Source: Leishmania donovani (lineage: Eukaryota; Euglenozoa; Kinetoplastea; Trypanosomatida; Trypanosomatidae). Taken from it: a DNA stretch of 64,000 nt. The notes beneath the pieces are model-generated. The model saw only the letters and a program-made list of their open reading frames with translations. It was not told the origin of the DNA and did no database searches. The position numbers were made by a program, and so were the translations under genes. Positions 10,558 to 22,501 of the stretch are shown piece after piece. The stretch is from contig NC_018235.1 in NCBI RefSeq assembly GCF_000227135.1, forward strand, positions 229,505-293,504, read 5' to 3'. Positions within the stretch are counted from its first letter, which is position 1; the number at the start of each line of letters is the position of its first letter.

Positions 10558-13500
10558 GCAGAGGAGCGCGCTTCGAGGGAGCTCCGCCTCCCATTCTCCG
10601 CGTAGCTGGGTCTCGTATCGCACCTCTCTCTCTCCCCCTACTAGCTGCCTCGGTGCAGTAATGCATGGAATCTTCCTTTGTGGTTGATGGTGGCTGACGG
10701 CCCCCTTTTCGTTGTTTTTGTTGGTTCCCCCTCCCCCTCCTTCGCTCTTTCCAGCCCGCCGTGTGTGCATACTCTAGAGTTCTCGATCTCTCGTTCTCGC
10801 GTGTCCCGATGTTGACTGGGGGTGCGTGAGCACGCAAATTCCAATACCTGCCCACCCGTGCATGCGCTGAGGCAAATGTGGGTAGATATATCAGAAGTGC
10901 GTGCATGACCGCACGCACGCGTAGGCTGATCCGCCACCGCGTCGTGACGTCGCCATCTTCGTCTCCGTCAGTGTCACTGTAGATGCTGTTGGCTTCTTGG
11001 TTGCGGGGGACTCAGAGGAAGGGGGTGAGTATAGACGGTATCGTTGGTCTGCTTGGGTACTTGCTGTCGGTGTGTATGCCCGGGTTGTCATCTCCTCCGT
11101 CTCTTTCTTCTTTTTGTTGTTGTTCGTCAGTGTCCAACTAAGCAGTAAATGTAAATACACATATATATGTCTTCAAAAGGGGTGTGGCGGCGGCCATGCT
11201 CGAGAACGAAAGTGATGGGCAGCCCCCTCCTCCCTCCCCCTTCGCTCTCCCCTTCCACACACACACGCTCTCTGCAGCTCCGTCGGCGTGGAGGAGGAGG
11301 GAGGGGTGGTCCTGGGGGACGGCGCACACGCCCGCCTATACATCTTACGTCTCTCTGCTCCCTGTCAACACCTCTCCACGCCTCCAGCTCTAAGATGTCG
11401 TTGTTGTTTTTTTGTTGTTGTTCGCAAGCAGTGCACACGCGCACGTCTTCCTTGCTCATTTTTTTTGGCTTGTTCGGGGCCCTTTCTTTACGGAACAGCA
11501 GAGGAAGGCGTACCAGAGCGGGAAACGGCAGAGGAAGCCCACGTGTGTGTGTGTGTGCGCGCACGCGCACACATCTATATTATATATCGTATATATATAT
11601 ATATATATAAGGGGGCAAAACATCGTACGCACGCATGAGCACACACACACAGATGTACTAAACGCACATTTAGGTATACGTAAAGCAGTATAGAGAAAGA
11701 CATATGCGAGCAGAATATAACAAAAAGGGCGCTTCCCCTCTTTCCCTCCCCTCTCCCCTTCTTTATATCAGGCACGGCACTTTTTCTTTCTTCGGTGTGG
11801 CCGTGTATTTATTTGCTCGTGTGGACCGTGGGTATGCGTGTGTGCGTTTCTGTGCACGTCTAGCCATCTCTTTACTCTCCCTCGCTCGCTCTCCCTTATC
11901 TTTTTTCATAGTTGAGCGATAGAATGAGAAAGGGGAGGCGACTGCGACTGTGCAATTCGTCGTTGTCTGTGTGCCCCCATTCATTTCAGTCTAGTGTGTG
12001 TGTGTGTGTGTGTACGGATGTGGAGGTTGGAGAAGGTGCTTCTCGCGATGTTTTCTTTTTTTTTTGTCTTTCCGTTGTAACGGTGGGGTGTCGCGCGATA
12101 AGGCCTCATTTTCTCCTCTGTGTGTGTGTGTGTGTGTGTGTTTTGTGGACGTATGAAGCACCTATGCTCCACCTTCTCGTTATTTGAGCATCCGTGCACG
12201 TCTTCTCCCTTTCATCCTTTACATGGGTCACCCTCTTCTAGGCAACCACGTCTACCTCTTTGTCTCTCTCCTCTTCCTCCTTCTCCCTTCCACACAAGCA
12301 CACGCTCACGATCGGAGGCGGCAAAAAAAAAAATAAAAGGGAAAACGAGTAAGATGAGCTGACAACACAAACGTGATCTAAAACGCTTCCGCGATGGAAC
12401 GAGTGAGCGATAGATGTTAGGTTCCATGTACATCTCTGTGTGTGTGTGTATGTGTATGTGCGCATCAACGCGAAGGGTGCCGCATACGCCCGCTCGCGCG
12501 CAAGCTCACTGCCGTCGATGCTCGACATGATGATTTGCCTTTGTGTTTTTGAGTTCTTGTTTTTGTTTTCACTTCCCTCCTTCCCTCTTGTCGCTCGTAT
12601 TTTTGAAGGGTATATGTGTGCTCCGTCCTCCCGGCGTTTCGCTACTGTAATCACCCATTCTGTGCCACCATCTTCTCACAGCACCACAGCAGCTTGCTGA
12701 TCTCTATCTGTTTCGACCTTCCCCCCCCCCCTTCCATCTCGCCTTCGAGCACTGCTGCCGCGCCTCTTCTTCATTTTCCGCTTGTGGTTGCCCCGCTCTA
12801 TCTTTTTTCCTGTGGGACGCTTGTGTGGGAGCGGAGGAAAGGGAAGGCCTGCTCGTTCTTCTCCGTGTCTTCTTCCCTCGCCCTCCCCCATACTCCGTAT
12901 ATCTGTGATTCTCCTTGATGTATAAAAGTATCAGCATGTGGTTGAGTGTGTGTGTGTGTGTGTGTGCTTGATTGACGTTGACGACCGCGTATTCGGATGC
13001 AGAGCTGACTTAGGACGCCGTGGAAAGGCAGTGGGGGTGCGAGGGGAGGCCCGCGTCTTTGTACTCACCACCACCTCCTCCTCTCCTCTTACGCTCAGTT
13101 TCGCTAGATACTTTCCGTCGTTTTTTTTTCTGTCGTTGTTTGCGCGGTTGCACACATACAGGTGCTCGCTCTCAGGTAACACGGAATGCCTCCACGTGAC
13201 CTCCTCCTTCGTCCCTCCCCCAACACCAGCCCTTCCTCCTGCTCCTCTCCCGAATCGCCGTACACCTTTTCATTTCGGGGGGGGGGGGGCTTCTGTTTCT
13301 TTGCCTGCGCCTTATTGCTTGCTCAGACAACTTACTGAGGTCCACCCAACTACCCATCCCCGCACGCCCTTTCTCTTGGCTCTGCGTGTACTTCTAGCAC
13401 TATATTTGCCCAGCCGACCCCGCCGCTCTCTCCCTCCCTCCCACCGCCCTTCTCACGCTTTCTTCCAGTTTCATTCTCATACCCCCTCGACAGCTATACT

Positions 13501-15661
13501 TACTCTCACCCGTACACGCTCGACGCACACGCACACGCGAAACGATTATCCTCATGGGCAGCGCAGAAGTGGCAGATATGCCACAAGAGGCAGATGTAGC
13601 CACCTGATCACTTCTCTCTCCTTTCCTTTTTTTTTTCATGCGATCCTCCCCCCCCCCCCGGTTACGTCTCTATTTTTTCCCTCTCGGTGTCTTCGACGTG
13701 CTTTTTCTTCCCTTTGCGAGGGAGGGAAGGGGGGCGCATCTCTGTGCCCATATCGGCGTGTCTGCGCATGCATGTATCGCTCAATGAACACGCATACACA
13801 TGCATGTATGCATACACGTATGTTTCTCTGTCTACGGTTTACCGGTATTTGGTTATGAGCTGCTCTTTATTTGCGTGAGGAGGGGATTATGTGGAGCGGT
13901 GTGGACTTCTTTTTGTTGTTGTTGTTCTGCCGGGCCCGCAAAGTCTTTGCTGCGTCCACCCCGGCCCCCTTCGCCATCAGCTCAGCGTTGACGCCTAGAC
14001 GTGCGGTTGAGGCGACGGGTGGAGGGGCGGAGGAGGGGGTGCAGTGGTTTTTCTGTTGTTTTCTTTGGCGCTCACTCCTCCTTTTTTGTGTTTGTTCCGC
14101 GTGTACGTGGTATGTCCTCCTCTGCCGCTCATCGTCATGTGTCTATGTATGCCTGTCTTGCTCCCTCGCTATGGCGACATGACGTGCTGCTGTGACGTAT
14201 CCGCTCGTATGTGCATCTCTCTTTCTCCACTTGGTGGCAAACCCTCAATTCTATATATATATATATGTGTGTGTGTGCGTGTGTGTGTGTGTGTGGTGTC
14301 AGGTTTTCGTTTTTCCTTCCACTCTCTCTCCCTCTTTCTCTCTCACTGCCCCTTCCCTCTCCCTTCCCGCCCCGCCTGCGTGGGTGTGCGTGTCCGTGAG
14401 CCGATTCCGACAGCAGCCGGCATCCTTCCCTTGCCCTCATCCGCGCAAGCACACACATGATGCAGAGGAAGCGATATCAAAGTGAACATGTTTGGGTGGA
14501 AAAGAAGACGCCAAGCCGAGCAGAGCACAAAAAAAAAAAAAACAGGCTGGAGTTGTGTGTGTGTGTGTGTGTGTGTGCTTGCACGGTGACACTCTCTCTC
14601 TCTCTTTGGTGTATATTCTCATTTTTTCATCTGTTATTTTTTTTTGCCCCCCCCCCCGCCTCCGCTTTCCTCCTCTCCATCTTTCTCAACCCTCTCAACA
14701 TCCTTCTTCTCCTTCTCCCATGCATACATAAACTCCGTGCGTGTGAGTTGTGCCTGAGTTTTGTTCTTGTTTCTATTCATATATTGGTCGTTGCCTGCTC
14801 GCGTATACCCCCTCCCTCCCTCCTCTCTCTCTCCGCATGTCGAAGCCGTTGGCAAGCGGCCCATCATACGTGTGTACCTCTCTCGCTTTTTGTGTATGTG
14901 GGGGGGGGGGGGTATGGGGTATATATGCGCAGCGGAAGGAAAGAAGAGGTATGAGGACTCGACTCCGCAGTGCAGCAGCAGAGGCGGTTCGGTGCGCGTG
15001 TTTGTCTTTGCAGCCAAGCATCTGTGTTATGGGGGAGAGGGGGTCGACTCTTGTCGCCCCTTCCTACCCCAGGTTCCCGGTGCGATCTGCCCTGCTTCGG
15101 TTCTATCGCCACTATGAACTTGCCCCTTCACGCCCAGCTGCAGGAAAGGCCGACGAGAGATGATAAAGCATGGAGACGAGGCAGGGGGGCAGGTGAGGTG
15201 GGGATGGAGCCCATAACCCGCGAAAACACAAGCAGCGCGCACGAGCGTGTTGGTCTTGTCTTCTCGCATGGTGCCACCCTTCTGCTCCCTTGAACGAAAC
15301 AACAGCAAAGAAAAAAATGTTGTTATACGAACCGTCGCGCACACATGCGCGTGGCTTTCCTGCTCCCTCCCTCTTTATCGATGTACGCCCTCCGCCCTCC
15401 TCCGTCCCCTTGCTTCCGCGCCCTCTCTTCCAGCATATTCGAGCACTAACGTGAAGCGGTGCTTCTCAGATGGCACACCACCCACCATCACCCACCACAC
15501 CCATCGTCATCTTCTCGTTCTGCATGTGCCTGTGTATGTGTCGTCGCCTCTTTCACGTGTTTCTCTCTCTCTCTGCCACCTGCCTCTCCGTTCTTTCCGC
15601 CTCCACCAAGGTGCTCCATCAAGGGTGCAGCCGGTCTGTGAGGTGCTCGGTGGACTTGTTG

Positions 15662-15745
15662 AGCGCCTTTCTCTTGCGGCCGCGGCGACTCCCTCTTGCG
15701 TCGCCTCTTCCCTCTGTGTCTGTCTGCCTTTGTCGTCCATAAGAG
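15662..15745 (+). promoter_or_regulatory. candidate trans-splice acceptor
   Basis: A CT-rich tract (about 15685-15738) leads to AGs at 15742-15743 and 15744-15745, only 2-4 nt before the ATG at 15748. Another AG near 15609 offers a longer 5' UTR. Confidence 0.4.
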
Positions 15746-15747
15746 TC

Positions 15748-16179
15748 ATGGAAGCGGGTCACGGATGCAGGGCAGCGCGGCAGCCGAAGCGGCTCCTCAC
15801 CGCGCTCTTCGTTGCAGCGGCGCTCCTGGCGGCTTTTGGCGGCGCGCTGCTCGTCGCCCAGGCGGAAGTCGAGACACCCGAGCCGACGCCGTACGTTCGT
15901 CGCACCTACGAGGTGAAGGTGCCCTTCTTTACGCAGTACTGGTGGGTTGGCTTCATCATCATGATCCTTGTCCTCCTGCTGGTTGTCATGGTGCTGTACG
16001 CCGCGGTGCAGCACCACTTCAAGCACTCAGAGCAGCTCCGTCGCAGGAAGGAAATCGAGATGAGTCGAATGCACATCGAGAGCGGCAGCGGTGATGACGA
16101 TGCAAGGAGCCAGGGTGCGGGCCAGTACAGCCGAAGCGGGAGGTCGTCGTACAGCAACCCGCTGCGCACTCCTCTCTGA
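15748..16179 (+). CDS. single-pass membrane protein, NPL-tail family (paralogue 3, short)
   Basis: Product of 143 aa from the ATG at 15748; the frame is open upstream, but that part is pyrimidine-tract translation. A signal-peptide-like segment lies at about 15-38 (RLLTALFVAAALLAAFGGAL). The ectodomain is only about 25 residues. VPFFTQYWWVGF leads into a TM helix at about 66-88. The cytosolic side begins QHHFKHSEQLRRRKEIE and the tail ends SSYSNPLRTPL. The FFxxxW-TM-HHF arrangement, the post-TM EQxxxxK stretch and the C-terminal NPL place it with the products at 2152-2787 and 5378-6097. It is the most reduced member: the WxTTxP and GxFxLD motifs are absent. Function unknown. Confidence 0.65.
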   Translation: MEAGHGCRAARQPKRLLTALFVAAALLAAFGGALLVAQAEVETPEPTPYVRRTYEVKVPFFTQYWWVGFIIMILVLLLVVMVLYAAVQHHFKHSEQLRRRKEIEMSRMHIESGSGDDDARSQGAGQYSRSGRSSYSNPLRTPL

Positions 16180-17305
16180 GATTCGTGGAAAGCACTAAGA
16201 GGGAAAATGAAAAGGAGGGAGGCCACAAAGGCGATGGCACCATGGCGCCTTCTCGCACACGGAGTAGCGACGTCTTGGCGTCACTCGTGCGGCCTTTGCC
16301 TTCTGCGTTAGGAGATGGAATCGGCCAAGATGAACAGCGCGAACCCATCGAAGACTAAACGAGAGATGCATTGGGGCGGTGGTGAAGAGGGAATGCCGCG
16401 CACCAAGGGGTCCGTAGGGGGGGGGCGCCACGACCGTGGGTGTATGTGTGTACGTGTGCATCGAAGACAAAATCGTCCCTCTCCCTCTTTCTCTGCTTTC
16501 GTGAGTGTGTGTATGCGTGTTTAGTGAGCACACATACACACGCACTCACGCAGTACAGAGAGTCCCTCAGACGATGAGGCGCTTTTCCTGTGTCGCAGGT
16601 TCTCGCCTTTTTCGCTTATACTTTATCATCATCGTGTATACTGCTGCTGCTGTTTTTTTTTTTTTTTCGTGGGCTTTCGCTTTTCGTTTCTGAATACTGC
16701 GTCTTGATTGTTCGCACAAAATGAGCGCACCCCCACCCTCTCCTTCACCCTCCACTGGCCAATTTTGGAGGGGTTCCGCTGTCCCTGTGTGCGCAGTCAT
16801 GCGCCGGAATGCGCCCGCTTGGCCAAGCCCACGCACGCAGCGAAACGCATCCGAGTATACCGCCCACTCGTCATCTGCAGACGTTCTCTGCTACAAGGGG
16901 GGGGGGGCTGACGTATCCTTCTGTTTTGGCAGGGAGGGGTTGCTCGCACGCTGCGGCGTCTCTGTAGCGGCGCTGATTGGTGGGCGGAAGGGGGGGGGGT
17001 GTAGCCGTGCTGTTGGATTCGATGTACTTGTGCTGATGCGGGCGGGCATGGGGCACTAAAACGTTTGTTTTATATGATGGCTGCTTTGATCGTAGCGCGC
17101 ATGCACATGGAGACACACCGTCGGACGCGTACATGCAACGACGATAAAAAATGACGTGGGCTGGAGAGCAGCGCCAACAGCACCCGAAAACAGAGGAAGA
17201 GGGATAAAGAGACGAGCATCATCGTCAGAACGCTCATCACCGCCCTCCCTCCCTCCCGCAGTCGGTCCCTTTTCATTTTCTTCATCGCCTCACTGTTGCG
17301 AGCGG

Positions 17306-17365
17306 GTGTGTGCGTGTCCACGGCTGCATTGCACCGCGCCGGTGGGAGCCTGTGGCAGGGCCAGG
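17306..17365 (+). repeat. fragment of dispersed repeat A (copy A4)
   Basis: About 60 bp resemble the 3' end of repeat A copies A2 and A3 (59211-59270, 59850-59909): a GTGTGTGCGTGTCC start, then CGGCTGCATTGCACC, then GGTGGG-GCCTGTGGCAG. Several substitutions are visible, so this copy is older than the copies at the right end. It shows the repeat is dispersed over at least 40 kb and is not only a local duplication. Confidence 0.55.
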
Positions 17366-17617
17366 GGGGGAAGGGTGGAAGGGGGGGTAGAGGAGCTCAT
17401 GCTGGTTAACGGCCGATAAAATGGGGGGGGGGGCAGGTGGAATCCCAAAAAAAAAGGAGCAAAGCAGCCAAGAGACGTCCTCCGCGCGTGTGCTCCCTCT
17501 CGGTACGTATTTGGTCGCCGCGTCCCGTCAGAGGACACCCTCACGCCTTTTTGTTTCCTTAGCCGTGCTTGTGCATCTCCGTTATGTATATACCCGCGTG
17601 TGAGCCCCCGCACACGT

Positions 17618-17658
<41 letters not shown>

Positions 17659-18056
17659 ATGGCAAGGAACGAAACTCATGTGTATATCGCCTGCACGCAC
17701 GACGCACACACCTATGCTGGCAAGGGTTCGGGGTCTCGATGCACGGGTGGCAGTGCGCCTTTGAGGTGACTGAAGACAAACACCCTCCCCCTTCTCCCCT
17801 CCATCATCTGTATCTCTTAACTTTCGTGCTGTCGCCGGGCGGGGGCCCACTCGTGGTCCGATGGTTTTGGCATCAACGCGGTACCGACGGGAGAGTGATG
17901 AGCACTGCAGAGAACAAGACAAGACTAAAAGTGAGTCGGGACGCTCGCGCGCGTGTGTGTGTCTCTCTCTTCATGATGCACGCCGCTGTCGAGCAAAGCC
18001 CGATCTCCTCCGCAATCCTGTGGCGAGCACAGCACGCAGCGCGCGAAACTGAAAAA

Positions 18057-18076
18057 TATCTATCTATAGATAGATA
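18057..18076. repeat. perfect 20-bp palindrome of TATC/GATA units
   Basis: TATCTATCTA is followed directly by its reverse complement TAGATAGATA, giving a perfect palindrome that could extrude as a cruciform; extra GATA units follow to 18082. No gene is adjacent. Confidence 0.7.
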
Positions 18077-21000
18077 GATATATGACACTGTTGCCTCTAC
18101 ACCATCTTTAACTGACTCCCTCTTCCCTCCTTTCCCTCTTGCTCTCTCTCTCTCACATGCTTCATCGACGGCATTGTCCATCCCCGCCCGCTCCCCTCCC
18201 CCCCCCCCACTCCTCGCCTCTCACCTCCCTCTCTCTTCTCTGTGTTTGTTTCACGCACACGCATGGTCCATTTCTCATTTTTTATTCTTTTCGCCGTTCT
18301 CTTCGCTGTTCCGCGAGCGCACAAGTACGTGCCTCGCGTGTGACGTTATCCTTTCTTCGTCTGTTGCCGTTGCGTGGAAGCTACCTTCCCTCATCTCCCC
18401 TCCCTTCCCCTCCCCTCTTCCGCGCGAAAGGAAAGGATACGCACGCCGACACGAGGCGAAAGGGCAAGAAAAACGGCATTCAAGTATAGTCGAACCAACG
18501 AACAACAACACAGAAACCCGAAGAAACGAAACAATACTCTCTCACACACACAAACATCCATACGTATATAGTGGCGGCCAACGCACATAGAACATCACAC
18601 ACGATCGCACACCCGCGCGCGCGCTCTCTATTTGTGTGTCCGTGCGTGCGTGTGTGTTTGTATGTGTGTGTGTGTCATTGCTCTCCTGTGTTTGTTTGTT
18701 CTCGCAGCTGAACAAATCTTTTCCTCCTTCCCCCCTCTCCCTCACGCACACACACTCACACTCACACACGTTTTCTCGCGCTCTGCCCCGAGTGTCTCCT
18801 GCAAGAGCCCGCGTGATTTGTTTCTTTTGGGGTTTCTTGCCTGTGTGTTTTTGTTTTTTTTTTTGGGGGAGGTGTCTCTCGTTGCTGCCGTGCACAGATC
18901 GACTCATCTTTTCCCCACAAAGGGAACGAAGACAGAACAAAAAAAGGGAGGCAGAGGCGGAGGCGGACTGAAGCGCCGTGAGCTGTGTTGTGTCGCCCTT
19001 CTTGTCGCGCTTCGCCCATCCCAACACTGCTAGGCCACACCGCACCTTCTCCCTTCAAGGCCCTCTCGCTGATTTGTGTTACCTTAACAACAGGCGCGTC
19101 TTTCTCCTGTTTTCATTTCCCTCTCACGCTCTCCTTCTCCCCACCCCATCACACCCTGTCTTCATATTTTAGTTGTTGCCATTCGGCTGTTTCGGGCTGT
19201 TTCGTGTCGTGTCGCTCGTTCTCGTCGTCCTCGTCTTGTGTTGTGCGTGCGTGTGTGTGTGTGTGTTTCTTTTTTTCGGCATCCCTGCGTCGTTGTGCAA
19301 GCGAGTGTAAGTGTGTCCGTACCTCTGTCTCGCCGTTCCTTGGCGTTCTCCCTTGTTTCTTATTGTCTTTAGTTTTTTCTTTCGTGAGTTTGTTCCTCGT
19401 GTGTGTGTGTGTGTCAGTGCGATCAGCTCTTTGTGTTCTCTTCTTGCCGTCCTTGCGCGCTCACGCCTTTTATTTCTTTATTTTTTATTATCATCATCTT
19501 GCCCCCCCCACACACACACACCATCTGCAAATCGTCCCTTGTTCGGCTCCTCCCGCTGTGGCTCGCTGTCGCCGTTGCTGCTGCTGTTGCTGCTTGTGCT
19601 CTCAGAGCTCAGCTCACAATCCCTTCCCTCTCCTTCTCTCTGATCGCCTCTGCAACCGACATCACAGTCCTTTCTATTCCCCCACCGACCCACCCACCCA
19701 CCCCTCCTTCGTCGTCATCGTTTTGTTTATAGCCAGTACGACTCGTTTTCCCTCTGTTGGTCTCTGTGATTCTCGTTGTTGTGGAGTGTCCGCGCTCGCG
19801 TCGGTGTGCCTGTATGGGTGTGACGTCTCTCATCAGATTTCGTTTCTTTTTTTTATGTTGTTGCTTTCTGTGTGGTGGCTGTGGCTGTTGTCTCCCTTTT
19901 CTGTCTATCACACACACACTAATATCTATCTGTGATCACCCCCCCCTCCTCCTCCTCACCCGTTCCCCTTTAAAGTTGCCCATTGCACCTTTTGTTTGGT
20001 TGCGGTGTGCTTCTCCGGTTTTCGTTTTTGTGCTCTGCCGCATCTCTTCACGCATCTTTTTAGACTCACAACACACGCACACGCACGCGCACCTCTCTTC
20101 GCCGGCTTCCTTCGTTTTCGCTCCCTCGGCATCTCTTTGGTTTGTTTTGTTGTCTCTTGTACTGCTGTCGTCCCCGCCTCCCCTTTATTGTGTTTTTTTT
20201 TTTTCCTTTTCTTTCTCTCTCGCGCGTGTGTGTGTGTTGATTTTCTATCCCACACCCCTTCCTCTGCGTGCCTCCCCCTCTACCGATCTTCGCTCGCACT
20301 GGCGGCGCTCACACGTACATTCACGCACTCTGTCTCTGTCTCTCCTCTGCCCTTCCTACCCGTCAGCCGCATTGGTAGTCACCATTGTCATCGGCTCCGT
20401 CGTTGAGCCAACAGGAAAAAAAAGCGCATCCCTGCACTCGCGGACGCCATTACGGTCATCGCCGATCATCACTCCCTCGATCCGCCCTCCTTCCCTCCCC
20501 TCATTCACGCCGCCGCCGCGTCGTCGGGACGTTGTCGTCTGTTCCCAAACAGCGCCTTCTCCTCCTCTGCTTTGGTTTTCTCCTTTGTAACGCCACTGCA
20601 ATTTCGCTCATTCTCCCCCCTCCCCCTCCCTCTGTCGTCGTCTTCGTTGTCTTCTCTGCAGCACCCAATCCTCTTTACCACCTCGCTTACTCGTGTGGCG
20701 CGCCCTTCTTGCCGGTCTTCTTCACCGCGGTCTCCCCGAACTCTATTCATCTATACATATATATATATACATCTCCCCTTCCCCGCTTCGACATCTCCGC
20801 TTTTCGTTTTCCTTGGTGGCGGCAGTGGTGGGTGTGTGACGTTCGTAGGAACATCTGCAGCCAAAACAAAGGAAGGCGGGACGGCGGGAAGGAGGCGCAC
20901 ACCACATGCACGTGCGTGTTGTTGGCACTTGCAGCTTCGCCTTGTCATTCACCTTTTCCTTTCCTTGTGTGTCCGCCTGTGCGGCTCTTTGGTGTTGCTT

Positions 21001-22375
21001 GAGGGGAGAGGAGGGAGGAGCTCGCCCTCTTCTCTTCTGCCGTGGGCGTCCGCAGAAAGCAAACAACAGGATAGCGAGAAGACGGCACGGCGAGACATTG
21101 GAAACACAGAGGAACGGGAAGAGAGCACACGAGATAGAACGGCGGAAGACGAGACGCGAAATTGAAACACACAAGAACACAGCAAGGGTCGAGGTAGGGG
21201 CGAGTCAGCTATCCAGCACATGTGTAGTTGTTGTGCGTGTGTGCGAGGAGAAAGAAGCTAAGCAGCAACAGGTGCCGGTTTTTGTTTTTGGAGGGAATCC
21301 TTCCCACACCCACATCCCGACCCCCACACACACCCTCCCGAGTGTGCACAGCGACACTGGCCCCGCGATATACTGTTCACTGCATTGCCAGAGAAGTGAA
21401 AAGTTGTTGTGTAGCGTTGTGTGTGTGTGTGTGTGTGTGTGTGTTTGTGGCTCATTTTTTGTTTTGGCGGAAAGAGCCCCTCCCTAAGCCCTGCATGCTT
21501 GGAGAGGCACTGGCACCACCACCACCACACCCGTGAGCCCCTTCCACCCACTCACCGCCTCTCGTGTGTGTTTTGTGCTTGCTTGCGAAAGGGGCCGTCG
21601 AGCCCCCCATCAGCCATCAGAAAGTTTTCTTTTCTTGCTAACCACTCTGTGGCGGAGCACACAGTGAAGCAGACAGACCAACAGAAAGAAGGTAACGCCC
21701 CGCTGCGTGGACGAGCTGTGCAGTTATCGAGACGTAAACGAAAGCGGAAAGGAGCGAGACAGACAGAGAACGAGGCGGTGCGTGCACGCAAGGGGGGAGG
21801 GATACCGCACCGGGTGCATCTGCCCAGCTCACTCACCCGAAAAAAAAAAGAAAAAAGGGGAGGGGGCGCGCGTGAAACAACAGAGACACGCTCTCGTGCT
21901 TGCTCGCCCCTCCGTCTTCTTCTCCGGTTCTCATTTTGGTGTTCGTGAATTTTATTTTATTATTTTTTATTCGCTTGGACTTTGTTGCGCCAAGGACGCC
22001 CGCCTTGTGGAGTTAGCGCGAAACAGAAGGGAACGCGAGAGGCGTAGTCGTGTCATCAGAGGCCCTCGGTGTGTGTGCGTGTGCGTGTTCATGCTGGCGC
22101 GTGTAGCTGTTCTTGTACATATTTTTTTTGTTCGAGGAAGAGAGTTTCCCAATCGTGATTCCTCGTGCCGTGTGGGCGGCATCAGCGTCGTCGCTTTCTG
22201 TGGCGTCCCGTGCGTGTGCGTGTGATCGTAGCGGCAAGAAAGCGGTCGAGCCGTGGGTTGTGCGGGGCGCATTGTGTGGCCCCCGCCCCCCAAGCCATCG
22301 TGTTTGGTTTTCCTTATTTTTTGTATAGTGTTCACCCTCCGGCTCCCTTCTTCGTGCCGACCTCAGCGCACGCAG

Positions 22376-22408
<33 letters not shown>

Positions 22409-22420
22409 TACACGCCTTGT

Positions 22421-22487
22421 TGTTATTTCGTCGTCGTCGTCGTCTCCTTCACCGTCCTTGGAACGCTCGAACGTCGCCGCCTGCAAG
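22421..22487 (+). promoter_or_regulatory. candidate trans-splice acceptor for large paralogue 1
   Basis: A TTGTTGTTATTTCGTCGTCG tract and CTCCTTCACCGTCCTTG precede an AG at 22486-22487, about 14 nt before the ATG at 22502. This supports rejecting the upstream in-frame ATG at 22253, whose 83 codons run through the CA microsatellite. Confidence 0.4.
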
Positions 22488-22501
22488 GTCGCTCATCCAC
22501 G

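Larger units (their letters stand above)
9736..15747. other. very long intergenic region, 6.0 kb
   Basis: No confident gene. 9952-10557 holds one possible ORF (listed separately). Elsewhere there are GT/CA microsatellites (about 11543-11572, 11995-12012, 12119-12140, 12945-12965, 14269-14297, 14553-14577), AT-rich runs (11575-11610, 14252-14266), T-runs, and homopolymer G or C tracts (about 10166-10174, 12721-12730, 13277-13289, 13646-13660, 14648-14657, 14899-14911). Such composition is typical of trypanosomatid UTR/intergenic sequence, but the length is unusual. Confidence 0.55.
16180..22501. other. very long intergenic region, 6.3 kb
   Basis: No gene found. It includes a more complex section at 16690-17440 with several G-runs (16899-16908, 16990-16999, 17423-17432), a fragment of repeat A at 17306-17365, a long GT repeat at about 17619-17657, a 20-bp perfect palindrome at 18057-18076, CT-rich sequence through 18100-20700, a GT repeat at about 21418-21444 and a CA repeat at about 22377-22403 close to the next gene. 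Long ORFs here are C/T-tract translations rich in S, L, P, F and C. Confidence 0.55.

Noticed and set aside
12938..13858. 306-aa + strand ORF in the first long spacer
   Set aside because: It starts in a GT repeat and includes C-run and T-run translations; no sustained codon bias.
18985..19935. 316-aa + strand ORF in the long spacer
   Set aside because: Composition is dominated by S, F, L, C, V from T/C tracts and GT repeats; no domain and no paralogue.
22253..22501. Upstream in-frame start for large paralogue A
   Set aside because: The 83 codons pass through a CA microsatellite, and the paralogue starts at the equivalent of 22502 with the same MGxLPSRES sequence.
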